Below are positions 45,635 through 58,612 of a stretch of 64,000 nucleotides of DNA, piece by piece (the first letter of the stretch is position 1; each line of letters starts with the position of its first letter). Under the pieces are notes generated by a model. That model was not told the origin of the DNA. It saw only the letters and a list, made by a program, of their open reading frames with translations, and made no database searches. The translations under genes were made by a program, and so were the position numbers. This DNA is from Turritopsis dohrnii (Eukaryota; Cnidaria; Hydrozoa; Anthoathecata; Oceaniidae): NCBI GenBank assembly GCA_027922465.2, contig BQMF02000299.1:186001-250000 (forward strand). Reading direction: 5' to 3'.

Positions 45635-48600
45635 TTACTCTTCAAAATCCGAGACATCAGAACTATCAGAAAAAGAAGAATCTTCCGTTGAAGATAAATC
45701 TGATGTATCTAATGTGTTTTCACATCCATTACAACAACACATGTCTGTGCATTTAAGCCCATGACTTTTGCAGGCACAATTATTTGCCAAGCATTTATTA
45801 CGGCGGCAACTGCACGACAAGAGATTTAAAACCTCTTCGGGGGCCGGTTTGCGTAACATCCATTCGATAGACAGTTTATCTTCTTGAATTTTCCAGCCAT
45901 GGTTTACTGTAATATCTGCGTTAAGAGCTCGTTTGACAATTGCAGTAACGTATGATACACGCTTGCAGTGGCAAAGTAAAGCATCCCTGGTTGGTGGCAA
46001 GCGTTGTGGTTCCGGAGATGCTTTTCCACTTAAAAATTTCCGGTATCGTGCTTCATCAGTGTTGGAACATTGGACACCATATAACTTGCACACAAACTGT
46101 TCAATTGATGAAAAGAGATCTGCATCAAAGACAAAGGAGTTACCAAGCTTTGAGAAAACTTCAAGGAATTCACCACTATTGGATAATTTCTCGAATGCGG
46201 CAGCTTTCCCAATCCCATAAAATGCGCTGGTGTAATCATTTCCTGTGAACGAATGAAAGGCAGGGAGGGAAGAACACAAATTATCGCCTAATGTTTGGGC
46301 CATTTTACGTATATCCAAAATTCTTCGTCTATCTTTTACTCCAATTTGTATAAACATTGATGGTGAAAGAGCATTGTTATAATATAAAGCATACAATGGT
46401 TTGTCACTATCAACAGTAGTGATCACGACAAACTTTGCTTGAAATTTAACTTCAGCATGTTTGGTACACAAGAAAACCTTAGTGTCTGCTTCTTCTTGAT
46501 TGGTTTGCAAATCATCACATTCTTCACATAAAACCTAAAAATATTATTATTGAATAAATTATTAGTCTTTGGTTATTGGTTATTTCTTTCTTATACAATA
46601 ATGTTATGTAAATTGTTGGTTCATTTTACCTCATCATTGTATGAGATCTTGAAGAATTTTGAACCAACATTGATGAATATAATCTTTGTTCTGATCAGTT
46701 GGTTAAACTCTCCACTTTCTGACCAGTCTTTCAACAGAAATTCCACAAGTTCAAGTTTGTTTTGAGAATCAAGCATGTATTTTCCCCATTGTTTTGGACA
46801 TTTCTGGTCACGGCTTCGGATCTTAATTCTCAAAGTACCTTGTGACGCTCTTCTGCTCCGTTCATACGATTTAATCGAATTGTGAGAATATTGGTCCGTA
46901 ACAAAATACATGACATTTCCTTTGGCAATTCTGTGTATGATATTAGCAGATATATCACCAAAAGTATTTAATTGAGCAGTTTTGAGTTGCTGCAGTATGA
47001 CCATCCCATCAAAGATATGAACTGCATCACGCAGAGTTTCAACATTATCTATCTCGCACATTTTCTCTACTGCATCTAAAATGACATTATTACTATTATT
47101 AAATAAAAAAGTATCAAGTAAGTTATCAAGTAAACATAACATATAAAAGTATGGTTATCTTTGAGATATAAAGTATTTAATACAAATTTACAAATGCGTT
47201 TAAAGCATACATACCTAAGAGTTTAGATTTAGCAGTTTTTACAAGACCTCCATCAGGTAAGCCAAAGCACCATGGGATTGAACTAAGCGAATAGGACAGG
47301 ATATTTTCCAATGACAATTGACCGTTACTTTTTGCCAGAGCCAACAGTCTTCCGAAAATACTTCTCTCGGCAGCTAAGGACACCGTTTTATCTTTAGTTT
47401 TAAATTGATGTTTCGTTTTGTTGTGGGAGAAGGTTTTCAGAGAACATTTCTTGATTGGATCATAGAAATGTGTCGAAGATGTTTTGATTCTGTTGTTAAC
47501 AAAATCTTGGAACGAGGTTTCTCCTACTTCTTCCGCCGTCAACAAATCATTCTTTATTTGATCAGTTGCTATGACACCAGAACAAATGTTAATTAAATCG
47601 TCATTATGTTGAAAAGGATTGCCCCAGTCGGTTATAACCTGCGTCACTCTCTCTATAGAAGCGAAATCAAATTCGATTCTGCCTTGTTGAAGGAATTTAG
47701 GCTTATTTATCGGTTGGTCTGCTTCGATCATCCTTTTGAACTTATCTACAGACTTGGAAGCAACATGGCTGGTTAGTACCCATCTTTGTACAGTAGATGT
47801 TGCTGTTGAAAATCCAACTATGCCACCACTCGTCTTTTGGGACCGATTGATAGTTTGCTCGATACACTGGTCAGTTGGAACTTTGTTGAATTTTCCATTT
47901 GATCTTTTTACAGCAAAATTTCCTTCCCTGAAGAAATTCATCGAGAAAAATAATTCAAAATATTAATTTAGCTTAGGCTAAACAGATTAACTGACAAATA
48001 ATTTTTTAAAAAGCTTTTACAATAATGATTTTATATTAAGTACTTACATAAATTGTTTGTAGACATCAGGGTGTGTATTGGGAAGGTTGACCATTTCGGA
48101 CCAATACAGCGATGCAATCCTTGAATAGTTTTGTCGGTCATAGGCAAACAACCATGGCAACATCATGCGTGTAGCATGCAAATGAGATTCCCAATCACCA
48201 AGTTTGAGAGATCGTTGGTATAGAAATAAAATATTCATCATTTTTAGAAAAGAATACCAAAATGCAGACGTAGGACCATTGTCTTGGCATAGAGATTTTT
48301 CGTGTTCCGTCACAAGTTCTGAAAATTCTTCGTTTGAAAGAACACTGTCGAGGTTTTTCCAGAACACCTAAAATTTTTAACGTTTTTATTAATAAATGAT
48401 ACACACCCATACCAAAGACATATTAAAATAAAGGTTGTGCGGAATTGTAAAAATATATGTGATAGTTACCTCTTTGAGACAGTCATTAAAATATTTTGAA
48501 GTAACTACTTTTTCGAGAGTTAGAGTCGCTTCTCCTTTGTGCGTTGAAATATAACTTTGCAGACTTTGAATTCGTAAGCGTGTCAACGAGTTGTACAAGT

Positions 48601-50851
48601 ATTGAAATACACGAGTGCATCTATTATAATGTTTTCCTGATAAAACCTTTTCGACGGCTGATTGACCTATTGATACAATGTTATAATTGATTAGTATTTA
48701 ACTTTTTATTATTCATTTAACATTGGATTATATTTATGTTTTTTACCTAATATGTCACTTTCTATGATCCAATCCCTTAGTCCAGCATCACCAAATCATT
48801 TCCCAATAACAGCCATAAATGTCATAGCCATGTGAAAACCCCCAAGACGAAGGACGATGAAAGATTTTAAATCATAGTGTACCGGATTGGTTAATACTTC
48901 AACGGCTTTAGCATAAATTGCTTGATCCACTACAACATCTGCGGAGGAGAGTCCTATTTTTTCAGCTTTAGATTTCGATTGAATAAGAAGTTCTAAAATA
49001 ACATCCATATTAGTCCGCGAAGCGTTGATAGCTGGCAGATAGCCAACTTCGTGAACCCTAAAAGTTATTGATATTTTAATTAATACTTTCGGTTTCAATG
49101 ATTTATTTCGGATCAATAGAAGAATATAAAATAATAACCCTTCGTCCAAATGTTCATCCAGAATTAAATAGTTAAAACCAGTCCAATTTGGAAGGTCTTT
49201 TTTGTTGCATTGAAGTAATAACCAAAAGAAGTCTATCATACTCGAAATGTCCAGTACCGTAGTCGTCACTTCAGTGGAAAACTTAAACATAAAAAAAGGA
49301 AATAAGAATTGCGTAAACATTGTCAACATAAACTAAAAGGTGGAGATACTTATACGTTGTATCTTTTATTTATGTACTTCCTTAGAAAAACAAACATTGT
49401 AATACCTCTAGACCATTGAGATGTGCTGGTCCTTCACACTTTTTGGTTATATACTTTGAAATCGATGTCTCAATAGATTTAAAGCTTCGTCGTCTTTCTC
49501 TCTTTTGTTGAGTATCGTGAACTGTACTGTGATTTGTCTTAGATTCTTCAGATTTTAGTTGTACAATGATACCATTTGTTACATGCATAACTGCGCCACT
49601 TAGTGATTCTGGGTTTATGTCGTTATTGTCCCATACAAAAGTAGCAAAAAAGGATCGTTTGATGATCGATGGAACGAATGATCTAGCGTTTTGGTTGGAA
49701 ACAGCTTGCTCTGCAAGGTATGTCTCTAAAATGCTTATGTCTTCATTGGATATACCCAAACCACATTTATTCAACCATTGAACAATCTCCTTCGAACCAG
49801 TTTTTCTTTTAGCACACCACGACAAAAGAACACTCTTTGCTGTTTTATGCTCACCACCAGTTGCGTTGTAAATGACATCCTGGCATAACATGTCGACGAT
49901 TTTTCCTTTTCTTTTGCTAGAAGAGCTTTTCTTAGCAACAATAGATTTCATAAGTGTTTCAAGAGTTTCTGGTATTTTCGTTTGACTTTGTATTAGTTCA
50001 TCTTCTTTTGGGGGCCATCTTTCAAACGATTTAGGGGATTCGTTAATTTCTTCTCTGATTCTTTCACCAACAGCTATCGTTTGTCTTTTGAAGTCTGGTT
50101 CCTTGATCTTTTCGGACAGATTAGCTATTTTTCTCATTAAAACTTCAACTATCTTTCCTTTTTCGATCTCGTTGTTAAATATAAAAGGTACTCCGTTATC
50201 CGGGTGCCAAAATATCACTCTGTCATTGAATATATTTTTAACTTTCTCGCGCAAAACTCTGATATCTGGAATTGCAGTATCTGGTGCAGCATCTTCAAAA
50301 ATCTTTAATAGCTCTGCCACAGGTATAACTTCAAGATCAACAAAAATCTTTTTCTCCACGGCGTCAAGAAAGTTTTGGAAATCGCCAGAAGTAGATGAAG
50401 ACGATGAAGGCGATAATTTAAGCGTACTAGGTTTGGTATATAATGAATAACAACTTCTATGGTATCGTAATTCTAATGCCACAATTGATCTCCAATCAGC
50501 TGCTGATACGTAAGCCTGTAAACGAGGATTGTCTGCTTTCAAGTTTGCGTATTTTTTCAATGTTTCCGCGGCGTTTTTTGTAAGACACATAGACAATTTT
50601 TCGTAGTTAGTTTTTTTCCATTTAGAGCGATTACAAATACAGCAAATGTTGTCGGCCAAGATAACTCCTGAAATTCAAATTGGACATTTTGTCAAACACA
50701 AGGTTTCATTTGGCGCGTTTGAGAAAGTACAATGCTCACCTAGTCTATTCCTTTTCCTTTGGGAGCGTCTTTCCTCAAAATTTTCTACGTTTTCATCATC
50801 ATCTTTGCCTTCTTCTTTTCCTTCATTTTCTGACTTTTTCTTTTGTATCAT
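45635..50851 (-). pseudogene. A1 gene: Academ-like transposase with FEN/XPG-like nuclease and CXC domain, one TGA
   Basis: Exons (minus): 50851-50740, 50668-49406, about 49288-49143, 49059-48747, 48666-48470, 48367-48048, 47927-47215, 47075-46630, 46534-45635, all joined by GT...AG with compatible phases. Start at ATG 50851 (MIQKKKSE); the apparent start at 50659 is a TTG inside exon 2. N-terminus: ICCICN ... LRYHRSCYSLYT zinc module. Middle: VVVDQAIYAKAVEVL, FIVLRLGGFHMAMTFMAVIG, GKHYNR, a likely RNase-H-like core. Exon 9: NQEEADTKVFLC, VDSD and SFTGNDYTSAFYGIGK, matching the acidic motifs and GxDY...GIG loop of FEN1/XPG nucleases, then PPTRDALLCHCKRVSY. C-terminus: a CXC domain (CSCRRNKC to CCCNGC) as in tesmin/MSL2, a DNA-binding fold. 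TGA at 48796-48798 in exon 4 may derive from CGA. Upstream 5' UTR splicing (donor near 51055) is cut by A2. Confidence 0.85.
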
Positions 50852-51082
50852 CAAAAGTGACTTGGAATGGGTATAATTGTCATAACATTTCTGGTGAAAT
50901 TGTAAGTTCGCAGTGCTTCCGCATAGTAAATTAGATAAATCAGTATCTCCTCTTATTTCACTAAATATTTGAATGAACAGGGAAAATCAAAAACTTTTTA
51001 AATGATGACTAGTAAAGCTCATTTTAAAAATCATAAAAACGAATTTACTTACCAAGCACTTTTAGCTGTAGTCAATGATTTG

Positions 51083-51085
51083 TTT
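51083..51085 (+). repeat. Target-site duplication TTT, left of A2
   Basis: TTT precedes TAGACCAGG; TTT follows the other end at 59328-59330. Weak alone because T runs are common here. Confidence 0.65.
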
Positions 51086-51442
51086 TAGACCAGGTCACTG
51101 TGGAGCCAAGTACCACCTAGAGGGTGGGGAATTCTCTTTAATGGTTTTGAATTGGTATATACCTATATTTTTGAGAATGAGGTGTCAAATTTGCTGGGGA
51201 GGTGGCACTGGTCCAAAAATGGCCTTGTTTTAGCGGTACATGACCTGGGTTTTATTCAAATTTATAAGGGTTTCTTAAGAAAACAGAAATTTCTTATCTT
51301 GCAAACTAGACCACTGGGCCTTAATTATTTAAAAAATTTCAAATTTTTTATCAGGGGGGTTTGTATAAAAACTTTAGGAAGTAGAAAAAATACGTATATT
51401 TTATGAAAACATAAATTTTTTTATTATATCAATATAAACAAG
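51086..51442 (+). repeat. Left inverted repeat of A2, outer part
   Basis: Matches 59327 down to about 58915 in inverse; a stretch of about 60 bp near 59020-59085 differs between arms. Confidence 0.92.
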
Positions 51443-53292
51443 ATTCGCAAAAATGCGACTATATATTTCCCCAAAGTTGCAAACATTTTATCAATTATTG
51501 TGTGTACATTGATAACCATGAGAAATATGTATCATTAAATAATTACAGTATAACTACCATCAACCTGATACTCAGATTGAATTTAATACCACAAAAAAAC
51601 TTACTTTGAACTTATTATGATATGAAGTTGTTCACGGTCAAATGATAAAGGTTTCTCTTAAAATTTTTTGCTGAGGAGTTAAAAAGTGACTGAGAAGTTA
51701 CTATGGACACGTAGCTAAAATGTGACTAATATTTCCCCTTAAACAACTGCATATCAACAACCCCATCAATGTGTAAGACAATTTCATCATAACATAATAT
51801 GTATGATCTTTATTGTTGCAGAAGCTTGACAAGTTTCCTTTACACCATAAAATCACGGTAAACAATGTAATTTGAGAGAACACTTGCTTTTTGTAACTCG
51901 GATAAAATTATCTTACAACATGATACAATCAAATTTGTATACAGGTTTTCTGTACAAAAGAAGAAAAGAAAATTGTCAAACCTAATACCACAGTATACTT
52001 TCGGGTAGACATATAAGCAAATAACTATCGAAAGCAATCAAAATCTCTACTAACAAATGTTACGTGTAACATTTCAAATTAGGACAGAATAGTTATTTTC
52101 AAAAAAAAGATGGGCTTAAAGTGACAATTTATAAAACTAAATTCAAGTATTCAGAATAAACATCTATGTTCAAAAAAATATGTTCACACTCATTGTTTAT
52201 TTTGTGGTAAAAACGACCTTCATATATAAATCCCAAATGGAAAAAAAATTTTGGTAGTGAAAATACATATTCATAACCAAATCACTACATAGCTGAAGTA
52301 GAAGTTCGTGTTCCGGTTTGATTTAATTTACAGACTGTCATTTGTATTGTGTTTTGATTTACGCTCGTTGTTCATACAGGAAAATTGACAGTATATAAAT
52401 TTTGCAAAATAAAATATGACATACAGTATCAAAACAGTATACGTGACCATAGCCAGGAGACCCAGCCACATTCGTTGAGTAAGCAGGCTAAGAGTAGATG
52501 GGTCTCCTGGCTAACGTGACCATGGAATTCATCCATAGTAAACTATGTTTCTGTTGTTGGATTAAATGACTATCCAGGGAAGCACACTCGACCAGATTCT
52601 TTCAAGTTATTATGTGTCTCAATCCTGTGTGTGTTTTAAAATATTATACGTAATTGGTTTTCTGAACTTCTTATTGCATATACGACATCACGTTTTTACT
52701 TGCTGTTTTTGTATGTACTTTTTGAATTATCAAACTGATTGAACTGATTGTTCTCCACATGAAATAGGTTTCCTTTGTGGTTGGTACATCGTGCTTTCAG
52801 TTCAGTTGGGCTACATTATATATCAGGATGGAAAACAAAAATAAATCTTCAGCCTGGCTATTGATAATGAATTTTCACCTTTGCACTGAAACCACAGCTT
52901 CAATGGTTTGCTGTTCGAAGCAAATTAATTACCAATCATAACATTTATCAACAAAAACAAAACATCATTGATATATCAATTCTTTCTGGTTTTTCCACGT
53001 TCATTTCATTCAAAAACACTGAACTAAAACGATTCATTTCCATCATTTAACATCATTTAACGCTTCATCTATTGAATCATTTTAAAAGCTAGCAGAAAAA
53101 AAGCAAAAATCTTCCACTGCACTGACTGAAAAAAATGGCGTGCTGTAGGCTAGCCTCTATTCTTATCTAGTTTGGCTAGGCGAAAATTCAATACCGAACC
53201 GAGGCTATAAAAGTGAACGGAGAAGGAGGAGGAGGAGAAGGAGAAGGAAAATGCCGGTTTTAACATATATTTCGCCCTATGGGGAAATATAT
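51443..53292. mobile_element. 1.85 kb non-coding insertion in the A2 left inverted repeat
   Basis: The A2 repeat is interrupted here; AACAAG is present on both sides (51437-51442 and 53293-53298), as expected of a 6-bp target duplication. ATATATTTCCCC occurs near the left end (51461-51472) and, inverted, at the right end (53281-53292), so short inverted termini are likely though the left has 18 extra bases. No coding capacity. Contains a palindrome (52450-52512: AGCCAGGAGACCCA ... TGGGTCTCCTGGCT). Superfamily unknown. Confidence 0.8.
53219..53250 (+). repeat. GGA/GAA purine-rich simple repeat
   Basis: Run of GAGAAGGAGGAGGAGGAG-type triplets inside the 1.85 kb insertion. Confidence 0.85.
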
Positions 53293-53298
53293 AACAAG

Positions 53299-53600
53299 GT
53301 TTTCTTAGCTTAAACATGTCTAAAGTCTTAGATTCATACACTTAGATGAATTTTTTATATCTCCTTGAATAAAGGTAAGTAAAAAATTGTTTTATTTTAT
53401 CTTACAGGGGGTAATGTAGCTTTTTCAGGGGGCAAAATTGTGATAATTTGACACAAAAAATCCTTTCTCTTCCTCAACTCATAAAAATGTGGCATGGAAA
53501 TTTATGTCAATGTGATTTTTGATTAATCTTGGTGTCAAATATGCTTTCAGGGGGTAATTTGGCTTTTTCAGGGGGTAATGTAGCTTTTTCAGGGGGTGAA
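53299..53600 (+). repeat. Left inverted repeat of A2, inner part
   Basis: Inverse of about 58613-58914, nearly perfect. Contains three CAGGGGGTAATNTNGCTTTTT units plus isolated CAGGGGG motifs, arranged symmetrically in the other arm; possible transposase-binding sites. Confidence 0.95.
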
Positions 53601-53729
53601 ATGTTAAAGAATTACTACAGTATGTATAAAAAAAATAGAACTCCATATATAGTTATTTTTTGAACAAAATTAGAACTAATAATAGAGTATTGCTAAATAA
53701 GTCTCTAAAATATTATTTTTAATAAAACA

Positions 53730-56700
53730 TCAGTCAGAGTCATCATTTTCTGATTCGTAATCATCATCTTCAAGATCTGAGACACTTTCAACTGCTTCAT
53801 TGAGCAGAATGTCAGTTATATCGTCTGGGAAGGCATAATCGACCCATATAGGAGTTGCATCGTCTTGCCAACCATTGTCAGTTATTGGTGGTGGATTCAC
53901 TACGCTGTGTAATGATAATCGCCAAAGTTTCGCAACATAATTTGCACGTTTACAGTGAAGGTAGAGGACTGATTGACATGGTGGAAGTAATGAAAGGTCG
54001 ATTATTTTTCTTTGGCTTAAGTACTTGCTTTCAAATAATTTAAACCTGGCAGCATTAACAGATTTCTCCTTCTTCATTTTGTAAAGACAACAGGTGTACT
54101 CTTCAAGAGTTGAGAAGAGCGGGCTATCAATCTCTAAATCCCAAGATGTGCCTAGCTGACCAAAAGCACGTATAAATTTATAATTTGTTGACAGCGCTTT
54201 CCAACAGGCTGGTTTTCCTTTCCTGAAGAATGATGAAATATAATCATTTCCAGTATAAGCATGGAAACCAATCAAAGCTAGTTTTAATTCTGGAGATGTC
54301 TGAATTGAGCTTAACCATATACCTTTCCTTGCTTTTCCATTACCATAGTCAAGGAATATTCTTGTAGGATCGAGCATACCAAGGGCCAGTATGAGAATGT
54401 CAGTGTCTCCTGACGGTGATCTTAAAACTACACTATCAATACCATTTTCGTTTAAAGAATGATAGCAGTGCAATATCACTTTCGTATCAGCTTCTTCCTG
54501 ATCTGAAGATAATTCATCAATAACATCAACGCCAGTTTGTATAAGACGATGAGTACGGCAATCTTGAGAAATGTATACAGAAGAGCAACCCAAGATTTGC
54601 AACACTTTAGAGTAGTTGTTGTTTAATACTTCGGTTATTATTTCGATCAAACGAGTTTTGTTTTCACTATTTGACAAAAATCTGTTGAAATCAGACGGGA
54701 GCTTTGATTTTGGTGAGGAAATTATAACCTTAGAAGAGTTGCCACGTGAATTTCTTTCCATGTTTTTGATAGAGATGTTTCTGTAGGTATCTGCTACTAA
54801 GTCGATCCGTTTATAGCCTTTTGGTAGTGTTTTTATGAATTTCCAAACAAACTCTTCGTATGTTTTTGGGAGCTTGGTCATTGTTCGAATCTGAGCCATG
54901 ACATCGATCACATAAGACATTTTGCTTATCTGCATTGTTGCTTCCTCGTTTATCGCATTAGATGGAACAATCTCACTTTGCTTGAACAAGATCGACAAAA
55001 GCTTACTCTTTGATGTTTCACGGCGTTTACCATCTCCAGTTGCTAAACTCAAAGGGATCGGCGAAAGAGGATATGTTAAAGCATGAGCCATATCGATTTG
55101 TCTTTCATGTAGTAGCGAGAAAGATAGCAATGAACCAATAATATTTCGATTTACCTCAATATTAGTTGTTGATGAATTGTGTTTGATTTTGAAAGACTTA
55201 CTTGTATCTTTGAATCGCTTTTGTTTACACTTCTTTATTGGGTTGTGAAACTTCTCGGGACCATAGATTCAATTTTCAATAAACTCTTTTGCTTTATTGG
55301 CACCATTTTCCTCTAAAGATAGAATTGATTCGGCTAGCTCATCATCAATTGTGGTTCCTGAACTGATGTTGTGCAAGTTCTCATATCCAACACCAAATGG
55401 GTTGATAAATTCTTCTTCAAGCACGCGGATACCTTCTGTTATCAGATTTTCGGATTTCAAGATCTGTGATGGTCTCATAGGTTTGTACATAAATGAATCC
55501 TTTGAGATACCTGCCATTTTCTTTAGCTCACTTGTATTTTTGGCCTGATCAGGTCGATTAAGACACCACTTTAGGACTGCTTTGTTTGTCTGATGAAAAA
55601 TTACGTATACCACCTAAAAAAGAAACTCATTGTTTCATATAAAGAAGAACTCAATTTAATACTTGAAGATAACAATAATATATAACCTCTATCCTGCCGT
55701 CTTAGCATCACGATTAATTGTTTGTTCACCTCTCTGATCTAATGAAGTTCGTAGTGGATAATTTGTTTGTGCTTGTACTGATAAACCTCCAGAATCAAGT
55801 AACTGCTTCAAGCCTGGAAAACGCCTTTCAATGTTTTTTAAACATTCAACATACCAAGTACCATATCGTGCATAGTTAAACTTATCAAAGGCAAAGTAAT
55901 ACGGTAATTCTCGCTGCCAGGCATCAAGTCTCATTTCAAAGTTGTTGGTCTGTACCGCAGTATGTATTTGATGCTGTATCTTCATCAGTTCTAGGTATTG
56001 TAACCAAAATTGAGCAGTTTTACCCATTTTTTCCATCTTTGACTGATTTGCGAAATCTTTCGTATTGATTATATAATGATTGAAATGTAGTTTCATCGGC
56101 AGTAACAAAAAGATCTGGATCTGCTGCTATATCATCAATTCTTTTTGATATGGTTGGCTTCACCTACAAAGACAAAATAGTTTGAAATAAATTAACACTT
56201 TTAATTATATATATGAAACATTTAATGACTTTCAAGTACTTTTGAAACAATATGGTACTGACATTTTCAGTTTCATGCCAAACTTACCTCTGCAAGAAAT
56301 CTTTTCATCAACAATCGCTCTAGCACTTCAGAGAAGTTCATGTGAACGAACCATGCTCGATTGTACTGCGTGCCAGCCAGGACTCCATTTAGACTACCAC
56401 TAGAACAAATGTTTGCTTGAAAGATAGCATCTTTGAACCCTGATGACTCAACCAACATTCCAATTATCTGTTAACAAAAATACATATATATAACTCTCAC
56501 AGAAGTCTTTGTAGTGTATTTGACATCTAATTTGACAATTAATATCTATAGTACCCGTAAAAATAACGTTAATGTTATAATGACACTCCTTGAATAAAAA
56601 CCTAATCAGCCAGAACAAAGTGGTAATATATCTTATCTACACACTGAAAGGCTGCTATTCCCAACTAATAGTAATAAAAAGTGAAAGATATCATTACCTG

Positions 56701-58566
56701 AAAGTTTTCCTTCATGAAATGGAAGTCACCCAGGTGAATTAGTACATTATCATAAACATCTATGTTGGACCAAAGGAATTTGTACGCATTGATAGCCTCT
56801 CCTACATCCAAAGAGATATTAACATATGGCATGTTGGACGACTCTGAGAGTGATTTCAAGTATGACATATACGTAGAAATAGTACGAAACTCTGTCACTT
56901 TACTAGTTATAGGAGGCAAGTAAGTTTCTTGTGTCTTTTCCAATAATTTATTAGGCTCTGATTTCTGACGATTTTTAAGTAACCAGCCAGGAAAATTGGG
57001 AAGAACTTGATCAAAGGAGTTTTGTTTTCTCAAGTACAACCAGGTAAACAATGAACAGTTGAAGTTGCTAGGATCAAAAATTGCCTGAGTCTCATTTATA
57101 AATATGTTAGTAAAGCCTGGAGGTTCGATTGATGTATCAATGTTGAAATTAGACGATTCAATAACTTCTTCACTGGTGAACTTTCTCTTTTTTGTTCTAG
57201 ATATTGGTACATGCGAGTAATCAATAGATCTACCATTTCTTTCTTGAAATGCCATAAGATGTGTAGTATTGACAGCTCCAGCACCACTTTGTCGTTCTAT
57301 TTTAACGTCAAAGTTGTCAACCCAATATACAGTTACAATGATCTCTTCCCCATTTGGTTTGATTGGAAGTATACTTGTTTCTTTACTTCGTTTTATCGTG
57401 GCTTCAGACAAAGCTGTCTCAATTTCACATGATAAGTTATATGAGATGCAGTGACCTAATTTGTTTGCGATGAGTATCGGTTGTTTCTGACCTGTCATGT
57501 TATGAAGACCAAGCGCAAAGAGATAATGCTTTGGTGTAATGACTTTGCCATTACTTATGTTGAATACGAAATCGGCGGTGATAGAATTTATTAAACGTTT
57601 TGCTTTTTCCCTGGAGTCTACATCATGCTTTCCTGAGGTCAAAAGATGAGTTAAAAATATTTTCACGGAATCTGGTGGATTTCCATACTCTTTGGTGATT
57701 GTCTCAACTGTAGGTGGCCAAGAATGTTCAGGAATATTATTACAATATTCCATGATATCATCTCTCAGTTGCCTTGCAACTAAACGAACATTGGCCATTG
57801 GTTCAAATTCTGGTCTGGCCTTTGTGAAAATGTCATTACTAAAAACAACCTCAGCACTTTTTCCACATGGCTGTACATAAGTCAGCTGTCCTGGATATTT
57901 TTTCTCTATACGCATCTTTAGCTTATGTCTGTACCGACTGTCTCCAGTATTAAGACCATAGATCTCATGCAAAAGATTCATTGATATTGCTTTCCCTTCT
58001 CTCATCAGTTGATATTCTAGAAACTCTGTAACAGCCTCAAAATCACCTTCCTCTTGAACTTCTTTGCTTTCTCCATCGCCCTCTTCATTCTGTTCTTGTT
58101 GATGTAGGTCCTCTTCCTAATAAAAAAACATTCAATCTTTAGGGTCCTTTTTTGTGACAATTAAGATATAAATGATACATAGCCTATGGATAAAAGGTTT
58201 CTTTAGTAATCATTTGTTTTCATTAAGATGAACATATCATCTTACCTGATTTCGACTTTTTCTTCCAAATCCTTTAGTAAAAGATGTTCTGCAGTGTTCA
58301 TGCATCTTGAACTCTTTTGCAATAAGGTCTAGTTCTGCTATTTCTTGATACATTTTTGGTTCTTTTTCCTTAGCAGCTGCTTTAACTGTCTCTACAGCAT
58401 CATAAGTAAGAATGGTTATTGGATAGCACTTTTTTCCATTTCGTTGAACTCTGCACTTTTTACATATATTGCACTCTGCAGGATAAATCCAAGAATTTTG
58501 TCTTTGTATACTATTTTGTTCTCTTGAACTCCTTCTACGTTCTTCAGATTGTAAGTTTTTATTCAT
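53730..58566 (-). pseudogene. A2 gene: Academ-like transposase with FEN/XPG-like nuclease, frameshifted
   Basis: Exons (minus): 58566-58246, 58116-56698, 56467-56288, 56163-about 55689, 55613-53730, roughly 1,400 residues. Start ATG 58566 (MNKNLQSEERRR). N-terminus: CNICKKC ... MHEHCRTSF zinc module. Exon 2 ends VNISLDVGEAINAY and IHLGDFHFMKENF, the counterpart of the A1 DQAIYAKA and LGGFHMAM blocks; here the Asp of LGDFH is kept where A1 has Gly. Exon 4 aligns with A1 exon 6 (MRLDAWQRELPYYFAFDK) but shifts frame near 56045 and again near 55690. Exon 5: QEEADTKVILHC, SGDTDILILALGML and AYTGNDYISSFFRKGK, a clear FEN/XPG-like set, then LPPCQSVLYLHCKRANYV. It ends in an acidic tail and has no CXC domain, unlike A1. 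TGA at 55269-55271, where CGA would fit. Confidence 0.85.
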
Positions 58567-58612
58567 TATTATAATACTATTACTATTTATCTGAAAAAAA
58601 CAAAAGATATAC

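Noticed and set aside
50659..50659. Start of the A1 protein at 50659
   Set aside because: That position is TTG. A spliced upstream exon with a true ATG (50851) and in-phase junction is a better start.
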